From the NCBI RefSeq assembly GCF_024172085.1, contig NZ_JAMZDZ010000001.1:2046001-2110000 (forward strand): a DNA stretch of 64,000 nt, read 5' to 3'. The notes under the pieces are model-generated. The model was not told where the DNA came from. It did no database searches and saw only the letters and a program-made list of their open reading frames with translations. A program made the translations under genes and the position numbers. Of this stretch, positions 25,215-34,735 are shown piece after piece; position 1 is the first letter of the stretch; every line of letters begins with the position of its first letter. The DNA is from Hamadaea flava (GTDB lineage: Bacteria; Actinomycetota; Actinomycetes; Mycobacteriales; Micromonosporaceae).

Positions 25215-26546
25215 GTGACTCGATCCCCCACGGGAACGAAGCTCGCACAACAACAAGATCAGCCGGGTGTCGTCTACCGGCGCTGCGGCTGCCGCGGCGA
25301 GGACGGCAAGCAACTGGGCTTCAGCTGCCCGGGGCTCGAGCACGTATCGCATGGCCGCTGGTACTTCGCGGTCCAGGTCGACGGCGTGGACGGCCGGCGT
25401 ACCCGGATCCGCAAGGGCGGGTTCGCCACCGAACCCGACGCCCGAAGGGCCATGGCGCAGTTGCAGTCGTTGCCCAGCGCTGAGGCCGTGGCGCGGACGT
25501 GGACGGTGGGCCGGTGGCTGCGGTTCTGGCTGGCCGACATCGAACGTCACGAGGCGGTTCGGGCGTCGACCCTGGCCGGCTACCGGCGCGTGGTCGACGG
25601 CTACCTGATCCCCGAACTGGGGCACATCCGGGTGTCCAAGCTGCGCACGAAGAAGGTGCAGCGGGCCCTGGATCGGATCGCATCGCGGCACACCCGCAAC
25701 GGCAGGTTGATCGCCGCCAGCACGGTGCATGGGATCCGGGCGGTGTTGCGCAGCGCGTTGAGCCACGCGCGTCGCACTGGGTTGGTCGGGTTCAACGCGG
25801 CATGGCGGATCAAGACCCCGAACGGTGTCCGAGCGTATCCAGTGGTGTGGACGCCGGCGCGGGAGCGTGAGTGGCGGCTACATGGTGTGCGGCCGCGGGT
25901 GGCGTGCTGGGATCTGCCGCATCTGGGCCGGTTTCTCGAAGCGGTGCAGGATGATCGGCTGTTCGCGTTGTGGTGGCTGGTCGCCTTGCATGGTTTGCGC
26001 CGGGGTGAGCTGGCCGGGTTGCGGTGGCAGGACCTCGACCTGGTCGGACGGGAGTTGACCGTCCGGGAGCAGATGATCGTCATCGACGGCCAGACTCTTC
26101 TGGGGCCGCCGAAGTCCGAGGCCGGGCGTCGCACCCTTGCCTTGGATGAGACTTCGGTGAAGATCTTCCGCCAGTACCGGCGGGAACAGGCTCGTCTCCG
26201 TGGCGGGAAGCTGGATGTGCTGGATCCGTTGTTCACCCGGGTGGACGGCAACCCTGTGCGCCCGGACTGGCTCACCCGCGAGTTCCAGCGTCGCTGCGCC
26301 GATCTGGGGCTGCCGCCGGTGCGGCTGCATGACATCCGGCATGGCTCGGTCAGTATCGACGGGGCGGCCGGTGTGCCGTTGAAGCTGACGTCGCAGCGGG
26401 CCGGGCATTCGTCGGTGGTGACCACGGTGGACATCTATCAACACGTGTTTCCCGAGACGGCGCACGCCGAGGTCGCGAAGACAGCCGCGCTGATCTTGCG
26501 GCATGCGAAGCTGCGCATGCGATCCGGCGGCGCCTCCCAGGCGTAG
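25215..26546 (+). CDS. Tyrosine site-specific integrase
   Basis: The 443-residue protein starts at a GTG (25215) with AAGGA upstream. Residues 15-80 form a phage-type arm-binding domain (VYRRCGCRGEDGKQLGFSCP, then RWYFAVQVDGVDGRRTRIRK). A SAM-like core-binding domain follows (TWTVGRWLRFWLADIERHEA). The catalytic domain has LHGLRRGELAGLRW (Arg), PPKSEAGRRTL (Lys region), LHDIRHG (His-x-x-Arg), RAGHSSVVTT (His) and VDIYQHVF (Tyr nucleophile). All key residues are present. It sits beside a tRNA-Lys 3' end, so it probably integrated an ICE or prophage there; no conjugation or phage genes remain nearby. Confidence 0.92.
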   Translation: MTRSPTGTKLAQQQDQPGVVYRRCGCRGEDGKQLGFSCPGLEHVSHGRWYFAVQVDGVDGRRTRIRKGGFATEPDARRAMAQLQSLPSAEAVARTWTVGRWLRFWLADIERHEAVRASTLAGYRRVVDGYLIPELGHIRVSKLRTKKVQRALDRIASRHTRNGRLIAASTVHGIRAVLRSALSHARRTGLVGFNAAWRIKTPNGVRAYPVVWTPAREREWRLHGVRPRVACWDLPHLGRFLEAVQDDRLFALWWLVALHGLRRGELAGLRWQDLDLVGRELTVREQMIVIDGQTLLGPPKSEAGRRTLALDETSVKIFRQYRREQARLRGGKLDVLDPLFTRVDGNPVRPDWLTREFQRRCADLGLPPVRLHDIRHGSVSIDGAAGVPLKLTSQRAGHSSVVTTVDIYQHVFPETAHAEVAKTAALILRHAKLRMRSGGASQA

Positions 26547-26622
26547 AGGACTTTGCTCGCTGGTAGTCCGATGGGATGGATTCGGGCAGCGGCGGACCTG
26601 GTGGTGTGCGGGTGCGGTTAGC

Positions 26623-27156
26623 GTGTCAGACGTGGCCGAACTGCACACCACCAAACGGGTCCGCGAGCTGGCTGCTGTGCTGCGGGAGGCGGTCAGCGAG
26701 CAGGGCGGGGATCTGCTGGGTGGGGACCATGTGGAGCGGCTCGTGGCCGAGCGGGTCACGATGATCGCACACGACACCACACCCGTGACAGTCGAACAGC
26801 GTGACGGGTTGCTGGTGCTGGCCGCGTTCGGGGTGTGCGGCATGCTCGCGGCACGCAACGCCGACCGGCGCGAGCACATCGACCCGCGAATCGTGGCCAA
26901 GGACGCCGCCGATTCGACGGTGCAGGTCGCGGTGCCGATGTACGAGGCCAAAGGGCAGCCGGTGCAGATCGGCGGGCTCACCGTCGTCGTGGCGCGGAAG
27001 GTGATCGGCATGACCCTCGAAGCCTTGCGGGAAGGCTGGTGGGAGTGCACCTGCGAACGACCACACCGGCCCGACGGCGGCTGTGTCCTGCAGGACCGGC
27101 TCCAACACGACCTGGCGACCCGGGGCGGGTGGGTCAACCGCGGCGAGGTTGTTTAG
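26623..27156 (+). CDS. Repeat-family protein, copy A (internally shortened)
   Basis: From GTG 26623 the frame gives 177 residues: VSDVAELHTTKRVRELAAVL, GGDHVERLVAERVTMIAHDT, LVLAAFGVCGMLAARNADRR, DSTVQVAVPMYEAKGQPV and WWECTCERPHRPDGGCVLQD. Two further, more damaged copies lie at about 31104 and 54236. Compared with copy B, copy A lacks about 40 residues between ERLVAER and the TAHD motif, a segment in B that reads as helix-turn-helix (LGQQMGITARTVMANYKTPE). The Cys/His group near the end might bind zinc. Family and function are not recognised. It lies 76 bases after the integrase. Confidence 0.55.
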   Translation: MSDVAELHTTKRVRELAAVLREAVSEQGGDLLGGDHVERLVAERVTMIAHDTTPVTVEQRDGLLVLAAFGVCGMLAARNADRREHIDPRIVAKDAADSTVQVAVPMYEAKGQPVQIGGLTVVVARKVIGMTLEALREGWWECTCERPHRPDGGCVLQDRLQHDLATRGGWVNRGEVV

Positions 27157-27214
27157 GAAGTTTGGGCCGAGGAGATCTGGATCGGCGCCCCGAAAATAGC
27201 CCGCCTCTGGCGCG

Positions 27215-27780
27215 GATGCGGGCATCCGGGGGATCGACAAGAAGGCCGACGGTGAGCTGTGGAAGCGGTTCGCGGCCGCCCGCGACGGCTTCACCCGCCG
27301 CCGGGGCGCCCACTTCGCCAGCCTCGACGCCCAGCGCAAGCAGGCGCAGGGTGGCAAGGAGGAGCTGGTCGCCGAGGCTGAGAAGCTGTCGGACTCGACC
27401 GAGTGGAACGCGACCGCGGCCCGGCTCAAGGAGCTGATGAACGAGTGGAAGGCCGCTCCCCGCGCCGCCAAGGAAGCTGAGCAGAGCTCTGGGAGAGGTT
27501 CCGCGCCGCGCAGGACGCGTTCTTCACTCGCCGCAGCGAGGTCTTCTCGGCTCGCGACGACGAGCAGAAGGTGGCCCTGGGCAGGCGTCAGGAGCTGCTC
27601 TCACAGGCGGAGGGGCTGGACGTGGACGCCGACCCGAAGGCCGCTCAGGCGGCGCTGCGGGACATCCAGGGCCAGTGGCACGACTCCGGCCGGGTCAGCC
27701 GGGAAGCCGCCGCCGGGCTGGAGCGCCGGCTGCGCGCGGTCGCGGACAAGGCGCGGTCGGCGATGGACTCGGCGGTTTGC
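27215..27780 (+). pseudogene. DUF349 protein fragment, frameshifted
   Basis: Two frames together read DUF349 repeats: GIRGIDKKADGELWKRFAAA, TRRRGAHFASLDAQRK and WNATAARLKELMNEWKAAPR, then after a shift near 27480 LWERFRAAQDAFFTRRSEVF, ALGRRQELLSQAEGLDVDAD and LRAVADKARSAMDS. There is no start codon and the 5' part is missing. DUF349 proteins are helical and widespread in actinobacteria; this is a displaced fragment. Confidence 0.75.
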
Positions 27781-28289
27781 GTTTCCGGTGGCCGGCGCGT
27801 ACCGCAGAGCAACGGTCTGTCGGCAACGATCCGGATCGCGTGGACCACCCGGGCGAGCAGTCTGACAATGGGGCTGGGGGCCGCGCAGTCGGCGCACACG
27901 CGCTTTGGGATGCTGGACAGCGGGTTCGACCCTGTCCGTTTCTTCGCCACGTTGTGGCTGTCGGCAAACAGTTCCGTGTCGATCCTGCGCTCGTTCAGGG
28001 CCCGCTCCCCCTCGGCGACGGCCTCCTCCCTGCGGCTTAGGGCCCGGTCTCGTTCGTCGGCCCTGCGGTCTCGTTCGTCGGCCTTGCGGTCGCGTTCGTC
28101 CGCCAGCCGGTCCCGCTCGTGGGCGGCGGCCTCCCGTGCCGCCAGACGTTGCTCACGACGCCGAAGCTCGCGTTCGCGGGCGTCCGCTGGGCGGTCAGGG
28201 CGAGGGGCTCCCGCCGACTTTGTCTTCAGCCCGGTCCAACGGTTGTCGGCTTCGCAGGCACGAAAGTCGGACCTTCCGCCGCGAGACAT
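27645..28289 (-). CDS. Coiled-coil protein with ADERDR repeats, probably 3'-truncated
   Basis: From ATG 28289 the frame reads MSRGGRSDFRACEADNRW, then DARERELRRREQRLAAREAA, ERDRLADERDRKADERDR and RRIDTELFADSHNV. The ADERDR heptad-like repeats form a charged coiled coil seen in actinobacterial regulators that accompany GAF, ANTAR or STAS proteins. Below about 27785 the frame is only the complement of the DUF349 fragment, so the true C-terminus seems lost. Upstream codons to 28631 are open but not convincing. A STAS gene lies 0.6 kb upstream on the same strand. Confidence 0.45.
   Translation of the reverse strand: MSRGGRSDFRACEADNRWTGLKTKSAGAPRPDRPADARERELRRREQRLAAREAAAHERDRLADERDRKADERDRRADERDRALSRREEAVAEGERALNERRIDTELFADSHNVAKKRTGSNPLSSIPKRVCADCAAPSPIVRLLARVVHAIRIVADRPLLCGTRRPPETQTAESIADRALSATARSRRSSPAAASRLTRPESCHWPWMSRSAA
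28046..28130. repeat. Tandem 21-bp repeat, about four units
   Basis: Units of the form GTCTCGTTCGTCGGCCCTGC recur every 21 bases with small changes. On the minus strand they encode the RADERDR repeats of the coiled-coil gene, so unit number may vary between strains. Confidence 0.7.
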
Positions 28290-28870
28290 GGGTATGCGGC
28301 CAACGGCGCCGCAGCAGGTGTGGGCGGTCACCTGTTCAGGGTACGGCCGATGCCGAACGCATTGGAGCCCCTTCACCGTCGCGAATCTCGCCGCGCCGAC
28401 CCACATGCGCCTGCGCTGCCTGCGACTGACCTGTGGTCTTGCGGCGGCCACCGCCGCCAACCGGCGGCCGCCCGATGCCAGCGTCAGAGGGTGCGTCTCT
28501 GAAAGCCGGCATCTGTGCACGGAACGCAAATGGGCCACGTCCCCTGCACAGCGCTGGTCGTGGTCGCACAGGACAGTGACCGACGGGCACGTCTCCGGTT
28601 CGTACACATCCAGCCGCGCGCTGCTACCCATGCGCTATCGCCGCTCAAACCTTGATCCTCGATCACAATTCCTAACGAACTCGTTCGGGGGACGCCTCGG
28701 TAGCCCGCTCCGTGCCTGACTAACCCGCCGAGGCCAGGGTCGTCTTCTCCGCCGCAGCCGGCTGCGGGCAGTAGAGGAGCGCCGCCGCCACATCGTCACC
28801 CCGCCTCAGCCACGCGCTGACAGCATTGGTGGCAGCCACCCAGCAGGTCCTCGGGGCAGCAGCACGCGAC

Positions 28871-29161
28871 CTAACCGACGAGCAACTCCCATAACCCCAT
28901 AACCTGCAGCACACGGCGCACGGCAGGCTGCACACCTCGCAACCGCAGGGTTCCCCCGGCGGCGTAGGCCCGGCTCCGTGCGTTGACCAGCACGGCGATT
29001 CCAGCCGAATCCACGAACGGAACCTGACTCATGTCGACCACCACATAGCCACCGCCGTCGGCAACCGCCGCCAACTGATCGCGGGCCTGCTCCCACGAGG
29101 TGAAGTCCACTTCACCCGTCAGCACGACGATCGTCGGGCCGTCCGCGCCGGTCGCATTCAC
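28871..29161 (-). CDS. STAS-domain anti-sigma-factor antagonist
   Basis: The 96-residue protein is a single STAS domain: TIVVLTGEVDFTSWEQARDQ, YVVVDMSQVPFVDSAGIAVL with the phosphorylatable Ser of VDSAG, and LRLRGVQPAVRRVLQVMGLW. Proteins of the SpoIIAA/RsbV family switch anti-sigma kinases by Ser phosphorylation. No kinase or sigma gene lies nearby, so the partner is unknown. The 135 bases downstream, before the coiled-coil gene region, hold nothing clear. Confidence 0.88.
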   Translation of the reverse strand: MNATGADGPTIVVLTGEVDFTSWEQARDQLAAVADGGGYVVVDMSQVPFVDSAGIAVLVNARSRAYAAGGTLRLRGVQPAVRRVLQVMGLWELLVG

Positions 29162-29820
29162 CTGCTAGTGCTCCTGTCGTAGCTGGCCACATCGCAGCGA
29201 GATCAACTCTGTGCACAAGGTAAGCGGCGGATCCCAGCTGCGCACATCGGAGTGCGCCACATATCCAAGGTTGAACGGTGCCGGTGGTTGGAGATCGGGC
29301 TGTGCCACGTCAGTGGTGCTTCGTCTCTCCTTCGGACATCGTGGTGGGGTCCTGCTTCGGCCGTCCCGACGCGACGCTCAGCGGCGGCGCTTCGCAGCAT
29401 TCTGGCTTGGATGGATAGTCAGCGTCCTTGCCGATGTCGGTGCTGGCGACCTGCGATGGAGGGTGGTCGCGTTGCCCGTCAGATTAGATCCACAGTCCCA
29501 GGCCGTTCGTCCGGAAGAATCTTGCGGTTTTCGGAGAGGTCGACGCTTCCGCGCCTCGGCTCGTTCATATGTGCGCAGGCTCGGCGTCGCGCGGCAGTGC
29601 TGGCGCGGCTCACTCGTCTGGCGGCCCGTGACCGCCTGCGCCCCGCGCTCAGCGTTCCCACACGAATGCCGCGACCAACTGCGCCAGACGACATCGGGGC
29701 GCCCCTCGCGGGACGCCCCAACCGAGGGTCACTTGCGTGTGGGCGCGCCGGGCATGATGCCCTCCCCAACCCGCACGGAGTCGGCGCTTCGTTCCCACCC
29801 GGACCCTGCCCCCGAAATGA
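29162..29820. other. Gene-poor stretch, 659 bases
   Basis: Several open frames cross it on both strands but none has a ribosome binding site, a recognisable motif or clear codon bias. It must contain the promoter of the minus-strand STAS gene at its left end. Confidence 0.5.
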
Positions 29821-30210
29821 TCAGCTGATCTTCATCCAGGGGGACCAGTCGGTCTGGTACCTGTTCCACCCGTCCGAGCCGTCGCGGATGACCGTCCTTA
29901 TTCTGACGCTGCCGGTCTCGGCCAGGTTTTCGTTGCAGTCGACATCGCCGTTGTCGGCGCCGTTGGAGTCGTGGCACTCACCGGTGCGCCCATAGTCGGT
30001 CTCCCACTCGACCACCGCGCGGTAGCCGTCGGCACGGTAGTCGCCGATGGTGAAGTGATCGCCGTAGCTGTAGAAGCAACCCCGGGCTTCAGTCCTGGTC
30101 GGCGAGTGAAAGATCAGATTCATGCACCCGGAATCCGCGTACGACGGCGTGGCGATCAGACTGGCTCCCAGGACACCCGCCACAGCGGCAGCGACGATTC
30201 GTAGCTTCAA
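29821..30210 (-). CDS. Small secreted protein, 129 residues
   Basis: AGGAGGAG lies 6 bases before a TTG at 30210, and translation from there gives a clean signal peptide: (M)KLRIVAAAVAGVLGASLIAT, then PSYADSG with a likely cleavage after A-D-style YA. The mature part has four or more Cys (GCMNLIF, RGCFYSYGD, GECHDSN, DVDCNENL), suggesting two disulfides, and ends DGSDGWNRYQTDWSPWMKIS. No catalytic motif is visible. Small cysteine-containing secreted proteins of this type are common in actinomycetes; the function is unknown. Confidence 0.7.
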   Translation of the reverse strand: MKLRIVAAAVAGVLGASLIATPSYADSGCMNLIFHSPTRTEARGCFYSYGDHFTIGDYRADGYRAVVEWETDYGRTGECHDSNGADNGDVDCNENLAETGSVRIRTVIRDGSDGWNRYQTDWSPWMKIS

Positions 30211-30628
30211 GAGATCTCCTCCTTGCGTTGCGAACGACGGCAAGTATGAGCCCGGTGGCTTGAACCAGACTTGCAAGAAGCTTGAATCCGCACTTCAGCA
30301 GGCACCAGCAGGGTCTGGCCTCGGCGACCAGTTGGCCGCTGGAACGGCACACGGCCGCCATCGACCACGCCCAGACGCACCCGGAGCTCGGCGGCCCACT
30401 CGTGCTCGCGCATTCACCGACCGGCTGGCGCCTACGCCCGCGCCGACCGGCTCACCGGCAACCAACACCGAAGCCGTGTCCGACCTGGTCAAAGCCGCAT
30501 GCTCTCCGTCGACGCGGCGAACGCGCTGCTGGCCGTCATCACGATCATGGACACATAACATGATCCATGTCAGTCGATCACCGAGTCCATGCCAGAGCCA
30601 GCTTGAATCGCACCGGGTTTGCTAGCGG
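30211..30628. other. Gene-poor stretch, 418 bases
   Basis: No intact gene is visible. A plus-strand stretch ending SVDAANALLAVITIMDT at a TAA near 30558 looks like the worn end of a coding sequence but cannot be assigned. Confidence 0.4.
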
Positions 30629-31060
30629 CTACATCGCTTGAGTAGCCGCCTCGGTGAGGCGGGTCTGGTTGGGATCGTAGAGGTTCTCAAAGTCGGCTGG
30701 TGGCAGGTCCGAGGCGGCGCTGTGCGGCGGTGGTTGTACCAGTCGACGTATTCGAGGGTGGCCAGTTCGACCTGGTCGCGGGTCCGCCACGGCCCATGCC
30801 GGTGGATCAGTTCGGTCTTGTACAACCCGATCGTGGTCTCGTGCCAGGGCGTTGTCGTACGCGTCGCCGAGTGAGCCGACGGAGGCGTCCACGCCCGCCT
30901 CCAGCAGTCGCAAAGTGAACGCAATCGATGTGTATTGGCTGCCGGCGTCGGTGTGGTGCACGAGGCCGGACAAGTCAGTGACCCCGCCCCGGCCACGGGT
31001 CCAGATCGCATGTTCGAGGGCATCGAGGACCAGTGGCGTGGCCATGGCCCGAATGAATGG
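30629..31060 (-). pseudogene. IS3-family transposase (orfB) fragment, frameshifted
   Basis: Reading across frames gives the rve integrase core: MATPLVLDALEHAIWTRGRG, SGLVHHTDAGSQYTSIAFTL (second Asp) and GSLGDAYDNALA; after a shift, LYKTELIHRHGPWRTRDQVE and LEYVDWYNHRR (catalytic Glu region); after another shift, HSAASDLPPADFENLY. The N-terminal third and orfA are absent. Two frameshifts make it inactive. Confidence 0.85.
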
Positions 31061-31103
31061 ATTCGGGCTACCGGCCCGCTGATGCTGAGCGGGGGTGGTT
31101 AGC

Positions 31104-31750
31104 GTGGCAGACGTGGCCGAACTGCACACCACCAAACGGGTCCGTCAGCTGGCTGCTGTATTGCGGGAGGCGGTGAGTGAGCAGGGCGGCGACTTGCCGG
31201 AGGTGACTATGTGGAGCGGCTCGTGGCTGAGCGGGCAACTGTCCTTGGGCAGCAGATGGGCATCACCGCCCGCACGGTGATGGCCAACTACAAGACGCCG
31301 GAACTGGTACGCGAGTGGGGCCACCAGTCTGGCGGCGCAGATGCGGGATGCTGAGCTGACTGCGCACGACGCCGCACCGGTGACAGTCGGGCAGCGGGAT
31401 GGGCTGTTGGTGCTGGCCGCGTTCGGGGTGTGCGGCATGCTCGCGGTACGCAATGCCGGCCGGCGTGAGCACATCGATCCGATGATCGTGGCCAAGGATG
31501 CCGCTGATTCGACGGTGCAGGTCGCGGTGCCGATGTGTGAGGCGAAGGGCCAGCCGGTCGAGGTCGGAGGGCTCACGGTCGTCGTGGCGCGCAAGGTGAT
31601 CGGCATGACTCTCGAAGCGTTACGTGAAGGCTGGTGGGACTGCACCTGCAAGCAACCGCACCGACCCGACGGTGGCTGTGTGCTGCAGGACCGGCTCGAA
31701 TACGACCTGGCGACCCTGGGCGGGTGGATGAACCGCGACGAGGCTGTCTG
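31104..31750 (+). pseudogene. Repeat-family gene, copy B, double frameshift
   Basis: The first frame (VADVAELHTTKRVRQLAAVL) is nearly identical to copy A. A one-base loss near 31195 shifts it; the next segment (GDYVERLVAERATVLGQQMG, ITARTVMANYKTPELVREWG) carries the helix-turn-helix-like part missing from copy A. A second shift near 31325 restores a frame with MRDAELTAHDAAPVTVGQRD through WWDCTCKQPHRPDGGCVLQD and GGWMNRDEAVWAQWPA. Copy B therefore preserves the full-length plan of the family but is itself dead. The IS3 fragment lies immediately upstream. Confidence 0.75.
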
Positions 31751-31974
31751 GGCGCAGTGGCCCGCTCGCTGTCATCCTCGTAGAGGTGCAACAGCCGCCA
31801 GGGCTGCGGGTTGGGTAGAGCCGTTGCCGTCAGATGCCTGTCCGAATGGTCGGCACCGCCGGTCCGGCACACGATCGAGCCTCGGCGGCAGGCCGAACCG
31901 GCGATGTGCTCTGCGGCGGTTTGGACCGACCACCGCCGAGCGCCTATCGAATTCGGAAAGTAGGATGGGACGAT

Positions 31975-32263
31975 TGTGCACTGGCTAGAGTGCTGTGCGG
32001 CCGCCGCCGGCCCCAAGCTCCAGCCTGGGTCTTCAACCGTGCAACTGCTCATCGGACAGCTTCGGATCCGGACCCGTGCAACCCCCTGGACGCCAACGCA
32101 TCCACACCGCCAGCGAGCCACACCCGCGGCCGCTGGTGGCACTCTTGGTCGACACCTCCATCTGGGCTGCGACCTCGACCGCGGACAAGTCCTGGGTGTA
32201 CAGCTCCGCCGCCTGCAACCGGACCCGCTCACGCCGGAGCCGTTCTGCCTGGTCCAATGTCAT
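31975..32263 (-). pseudogene. IS630-family transposase N-terminal fragment
   Basis: The reading MTLDQAERLRRERVRLQAAE, LYTQDLSAVEVAAQMEVSTK is the N-terminal helix-turn-helix of IS630 transposases. The frame then breaks (a related reading continues with PDPKLSDEQL), and the DDE domain is gone. Confidence 0.7.
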
Positions 32264-32500
32264 CAGCAGACCGCATCACCGACCACAGTCGCGATCAGCT
32301 AAAAGCCTCAAAATGGACTTCGCTCAGATCTCCGCCCGAAGGGTGTCTAGACCGACGCGCTGACGGGCTTGGCATCCGATTCGCCCCTTCGGCGCCGAGA
32401 TGGCTGAGACTCGACGCGCTCACCGGGCAGCGATCGGCGCGCTGCCGACCGCTGCCCGGTGAACGCGGTGCGCCGTGGATATGGTCCGACGGCAGCCGGA

Positions 32501-33688
32501 TCAGCCCGCCACTGGAGTCACGCCGTAGACCACGCTGAGGGTCCGCATGTCCTGGAAGATCGCCAGAGCGGGATCGTTCGTCATCACACCGGTGTGGCTG
32601 CCCTTTGCCCAGACTCGGCTGCCGTCGAGGGAGAAGAACGGCCCGCCGCTGTCACCGCCCTGGCTGCCAGAGCCACCGGACATGAACCGGGCGCACATGA
32701 GATCGAACCCGACGCTGCAGTCTTCCTGCCGATAGTTGCACACCGCCCCCGTCGTCGCTCCGCTGCGGCACAGGTACTCGCCGCGAATCACATCGTAACC
32801 GTCGTTGTTGACCGCCTTTCCCCAGTTCGAGGTCGTGTTGCCGTCATAGATCCAGCCTTCGGCTCGCTGATCCGTCAGATCGATGAGGGCGATGTCGAGA
32901 TCGGGCCGGTAGTTCACGATCGGGCCCATGGCGATCGTGCCGTTGCCGTTATATACCCACAGTCCCGACAGTTGACTACCGCCGATTACGTTGCCGGTCC
33001 CGCAATGACCGGCGATCGTCAGATACTTGTGACCCCATCCGTTCTGCACGACGAAGCCGGCCGTGCAATACCCGGTGTACTTCGCGTCGATGTAGATGCG
33101 GACTTTCGCCGCACCCCACCAGTACGGTTCGTCGGCGTCACGTGTCCCCTGCACATCGATCTGCGGGCGCTGCACGTACACGACCGGCACCCCGGCACCC
33201 GTCCGATCCGGGCGGGCCGACAGGCTCGTCACCGGTGCCCCGACGATGACCTTCACCCCTGCTCCGTCCGGCTGCGGGCCGATCTCGACGTCAGCGCCGC
33301 CGAACTGCCCACGCAACGAGGCCGCAGCGGCGTCCAGCTCCATCCGGCTGTATGCGGCAGGCCGCACTGTGACCGGCGCGATACGGCGCGCCGAGGCGAG
33401 CGCCGACTGGAATGACTTCGGAACGTCGCCTTTCCACGACAGACGCACGTCGAGCTCACCGACGGCGATGTCGGCGAAGCCCTGCGCTGACGAGGGCCGA
33501 TCGCGCACGGCTTTCATCAGTAGGTGTGCGGCGGCGACGGCTGGCTGCTGGGCGATGACGCGGCTACGGCCGTCGTCGTCGCCGGCCACCGCTGCCGTCG
33601 GCGTAGCCGCGGGGACAAGCGCCAGGACGAGTACGGTCGCGGCGGTGCGAGCGAACAGCCGGCGCAGCTGGGATACGCGAGAACGCAT
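32501..33688 (-). CDS. Secreted S1-family serine protease
   Basis: GGAAGGAG stands 5 bases before the ATG at 33688; the 395-residue product opens MRSRVSQLRRLFARTAATVL, VLALVPAATPTAAVAGDD, a clear signal peptide. A pro-region of about 160 residues follows (LMKAVRDRPSSAQGFADIAV), then a chymotrypsin-fold domain with KYLTIAGHCGTGN (His), RPDLDIALIDL (Asp) and SGSQGGDSGGPFFSLDGS (Ser). The pro-region plus catalytic domain matches the alpha-lytic/streptogrisin-like plan, in which the pro-peptide assists folding. It is complete, and extracellular protein digestion is the likely role. Confidence 0.9.
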   Translation of the reverse strand: MRSRVSQLRRLFARTAATVLVLALVPAATPTAAVAGDDDGRSRVIAQQPAVAAAHLLMKAVRDRPSSAQGFADIAVGELDVRLSWKGDVPKSFQSALASARRIAPVTVRPAAYSRMELDAAAASLRGQFGGADVEIGPQPDGAGVKVIVGAPVTSLSARPDRTGAGVPVVYVQRPQIDVQGTRDADEPYWWGAAKVRIYIDAKYTGYCTAGFVVQNGWGHKYLTIAGHCGTGNVIGGSQLSGLWVYNGNGTIAMGPIVNYRPDLDIALIDLTDQRAEGWIYDGNTTSNWGKAVNNDGYDVIRGEYLCRSGATTGAVCNYRQEDCSVGFDLMCARFMSGGSGSQGGDSGGPFFSLDGSRVWAKGSHTGVMTNDPALAIFQDMRTLSVVYGVTPVAG

Positions 33689-34013
33689 GTGCACTCCTTC
33701 CATTCGGATTGCATTTACAGTCACGAATGGAAGCGGGAAAGTCCAGCAGCCGACGCAAGGTCCGGACAAAACCCGGACTGGCCTTCGAGCACGAAAACGA
33801 TCTGCTGGCGGGCCGCCCTACCAGCGCTCGCTGAGCAGCTCGACCTCATCCGCTCCGGAGCGGGCGTTGGCCCCGATCCCCCACCTCATCGTCATCCAGG
33901 CGGTATCAGAGCGCACGCCTCGGTATGTCCCCGAGCACGAGAACCTGCGGGGGACGCCCAGCCGCGCTTGACGAAGGCCTCCATCGTCAGCGGCATATCC
34001 ATTGCTGGACTCA
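33689..34013. other. Promoter-side intergenic stretch of the protease gene
   Basis: No gene is seen. It lies between the protease start and the ISL3 fragment, and should contain the protease promoter, which I could not pick out. Confidence 0.4.
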
Positions 34014-34371
34014 CTAATGGTGCGCGACGGGAGTGTGGCGCGGGGATGGCTGAGCTCGCGCTGGTGGCGGGGCGATGGTGGAGGTCTTGAGTGAGCGTCG
34101 GTAGTGACCAACTGCTGAGGCTGCTGCGGAATCCCCGGGCCTTGATCTGGCGGAACAGTTCGGAGCCGTTGCGCTGGCCGGCGTGGAACTGCTCGTAGTG
34201 GAATGCCTTGTATCCGTCCAGCAGGGGGCGTCGGTGCGTGGCGGTGACCAGCACCTCATCGAGGCTGTCGCCGCGGGCGTAGCGGCGCACTGCGTAGTAG
34301 CCCAGGTTGAGATCGCGGTTGATGCCTCGCAGTGATCGTCGGGCGGCCAGCAATTCGTGGACGGCGATCAC
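34014..34371 (-). pseudogene. ISL3-family transposase fragment
   Basis: The frame reads MIAVHELLAARRSLRGINRD, LNLGYYAVRRYARGDSLDEV and LVTATHRRPLLDGYKAFHYE, then FHAGQRNGSELFRQIKARGF, matching the internal helix-turn-helix part of ISL3 transposases. Both the N-terminal zinc-binding part and the DDE catalytic core are missing. Confidence 0.75.
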
Positions 34372-34553
34372 GGCCGGCTCAAAACACCGGCATCTCGGTT
34401 CGCGGGTTACGAACGGATAAGACAGCGCAGCTGATCGTCGCTCGACATGCCTTCATGCAGAATCTTCGCCGCGGCCACTACGAACTCGGAGGTGACCCCT
34501 CACCAGCAACCCGGGTCGCCGTAGCGTTCACCGAACTCGCTCCAGCGATCTGA
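34362..34553 (+). pseudogene. IS6-family transposase C-terminal fragment
   Basis: The reading LRTDKTAQLIVARHAFMQNL, RRGHYELGGDPSPATRVAVA, FTELAPAI is the C-terminus of an IS6-type transposase. The preceding DHGRLK motif is present but out of frame. A related fragment lies at 49512-49788. It abuts the ISL3 fragment head to head. Confidence 0.75.
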
Positions 34554-34735
34554 CCCAGACCTGGCGCGGGTTCAACGCGTGCGTCGAGCCCATAACGAAC
34601 AGCGTCTGATCATCTGCCACAGGCCACTTAGCACTTTCCCTTCGCTGCCCACCTGTCCACAAGATCTTCGCCAGAGCCAGAAGCAGCACTGTCCGCCAGC
34701 CCGGATGCCCCACGACCGCCCATCCGGTGATCTAG

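Noticed and set aside
28046-28130. CRISPR-like array
   Set aside because: The units are contiguous 21-mers without spacers and encode protein repeats.
28300-28631. 5' extension of the ADERDR coiled-coil gene
   Set aside because: The extra 114 codons are rich in Arg, Cys and His without any pattern, and no ribosome binding site is seen at 28631.
27800-28719. Long plus-strand frame continuing from the DUF349 fragment
   Set aside because: Beyond 27780 it is the low-complexity complement (Ser/Arg) of the ADERDR repeats.
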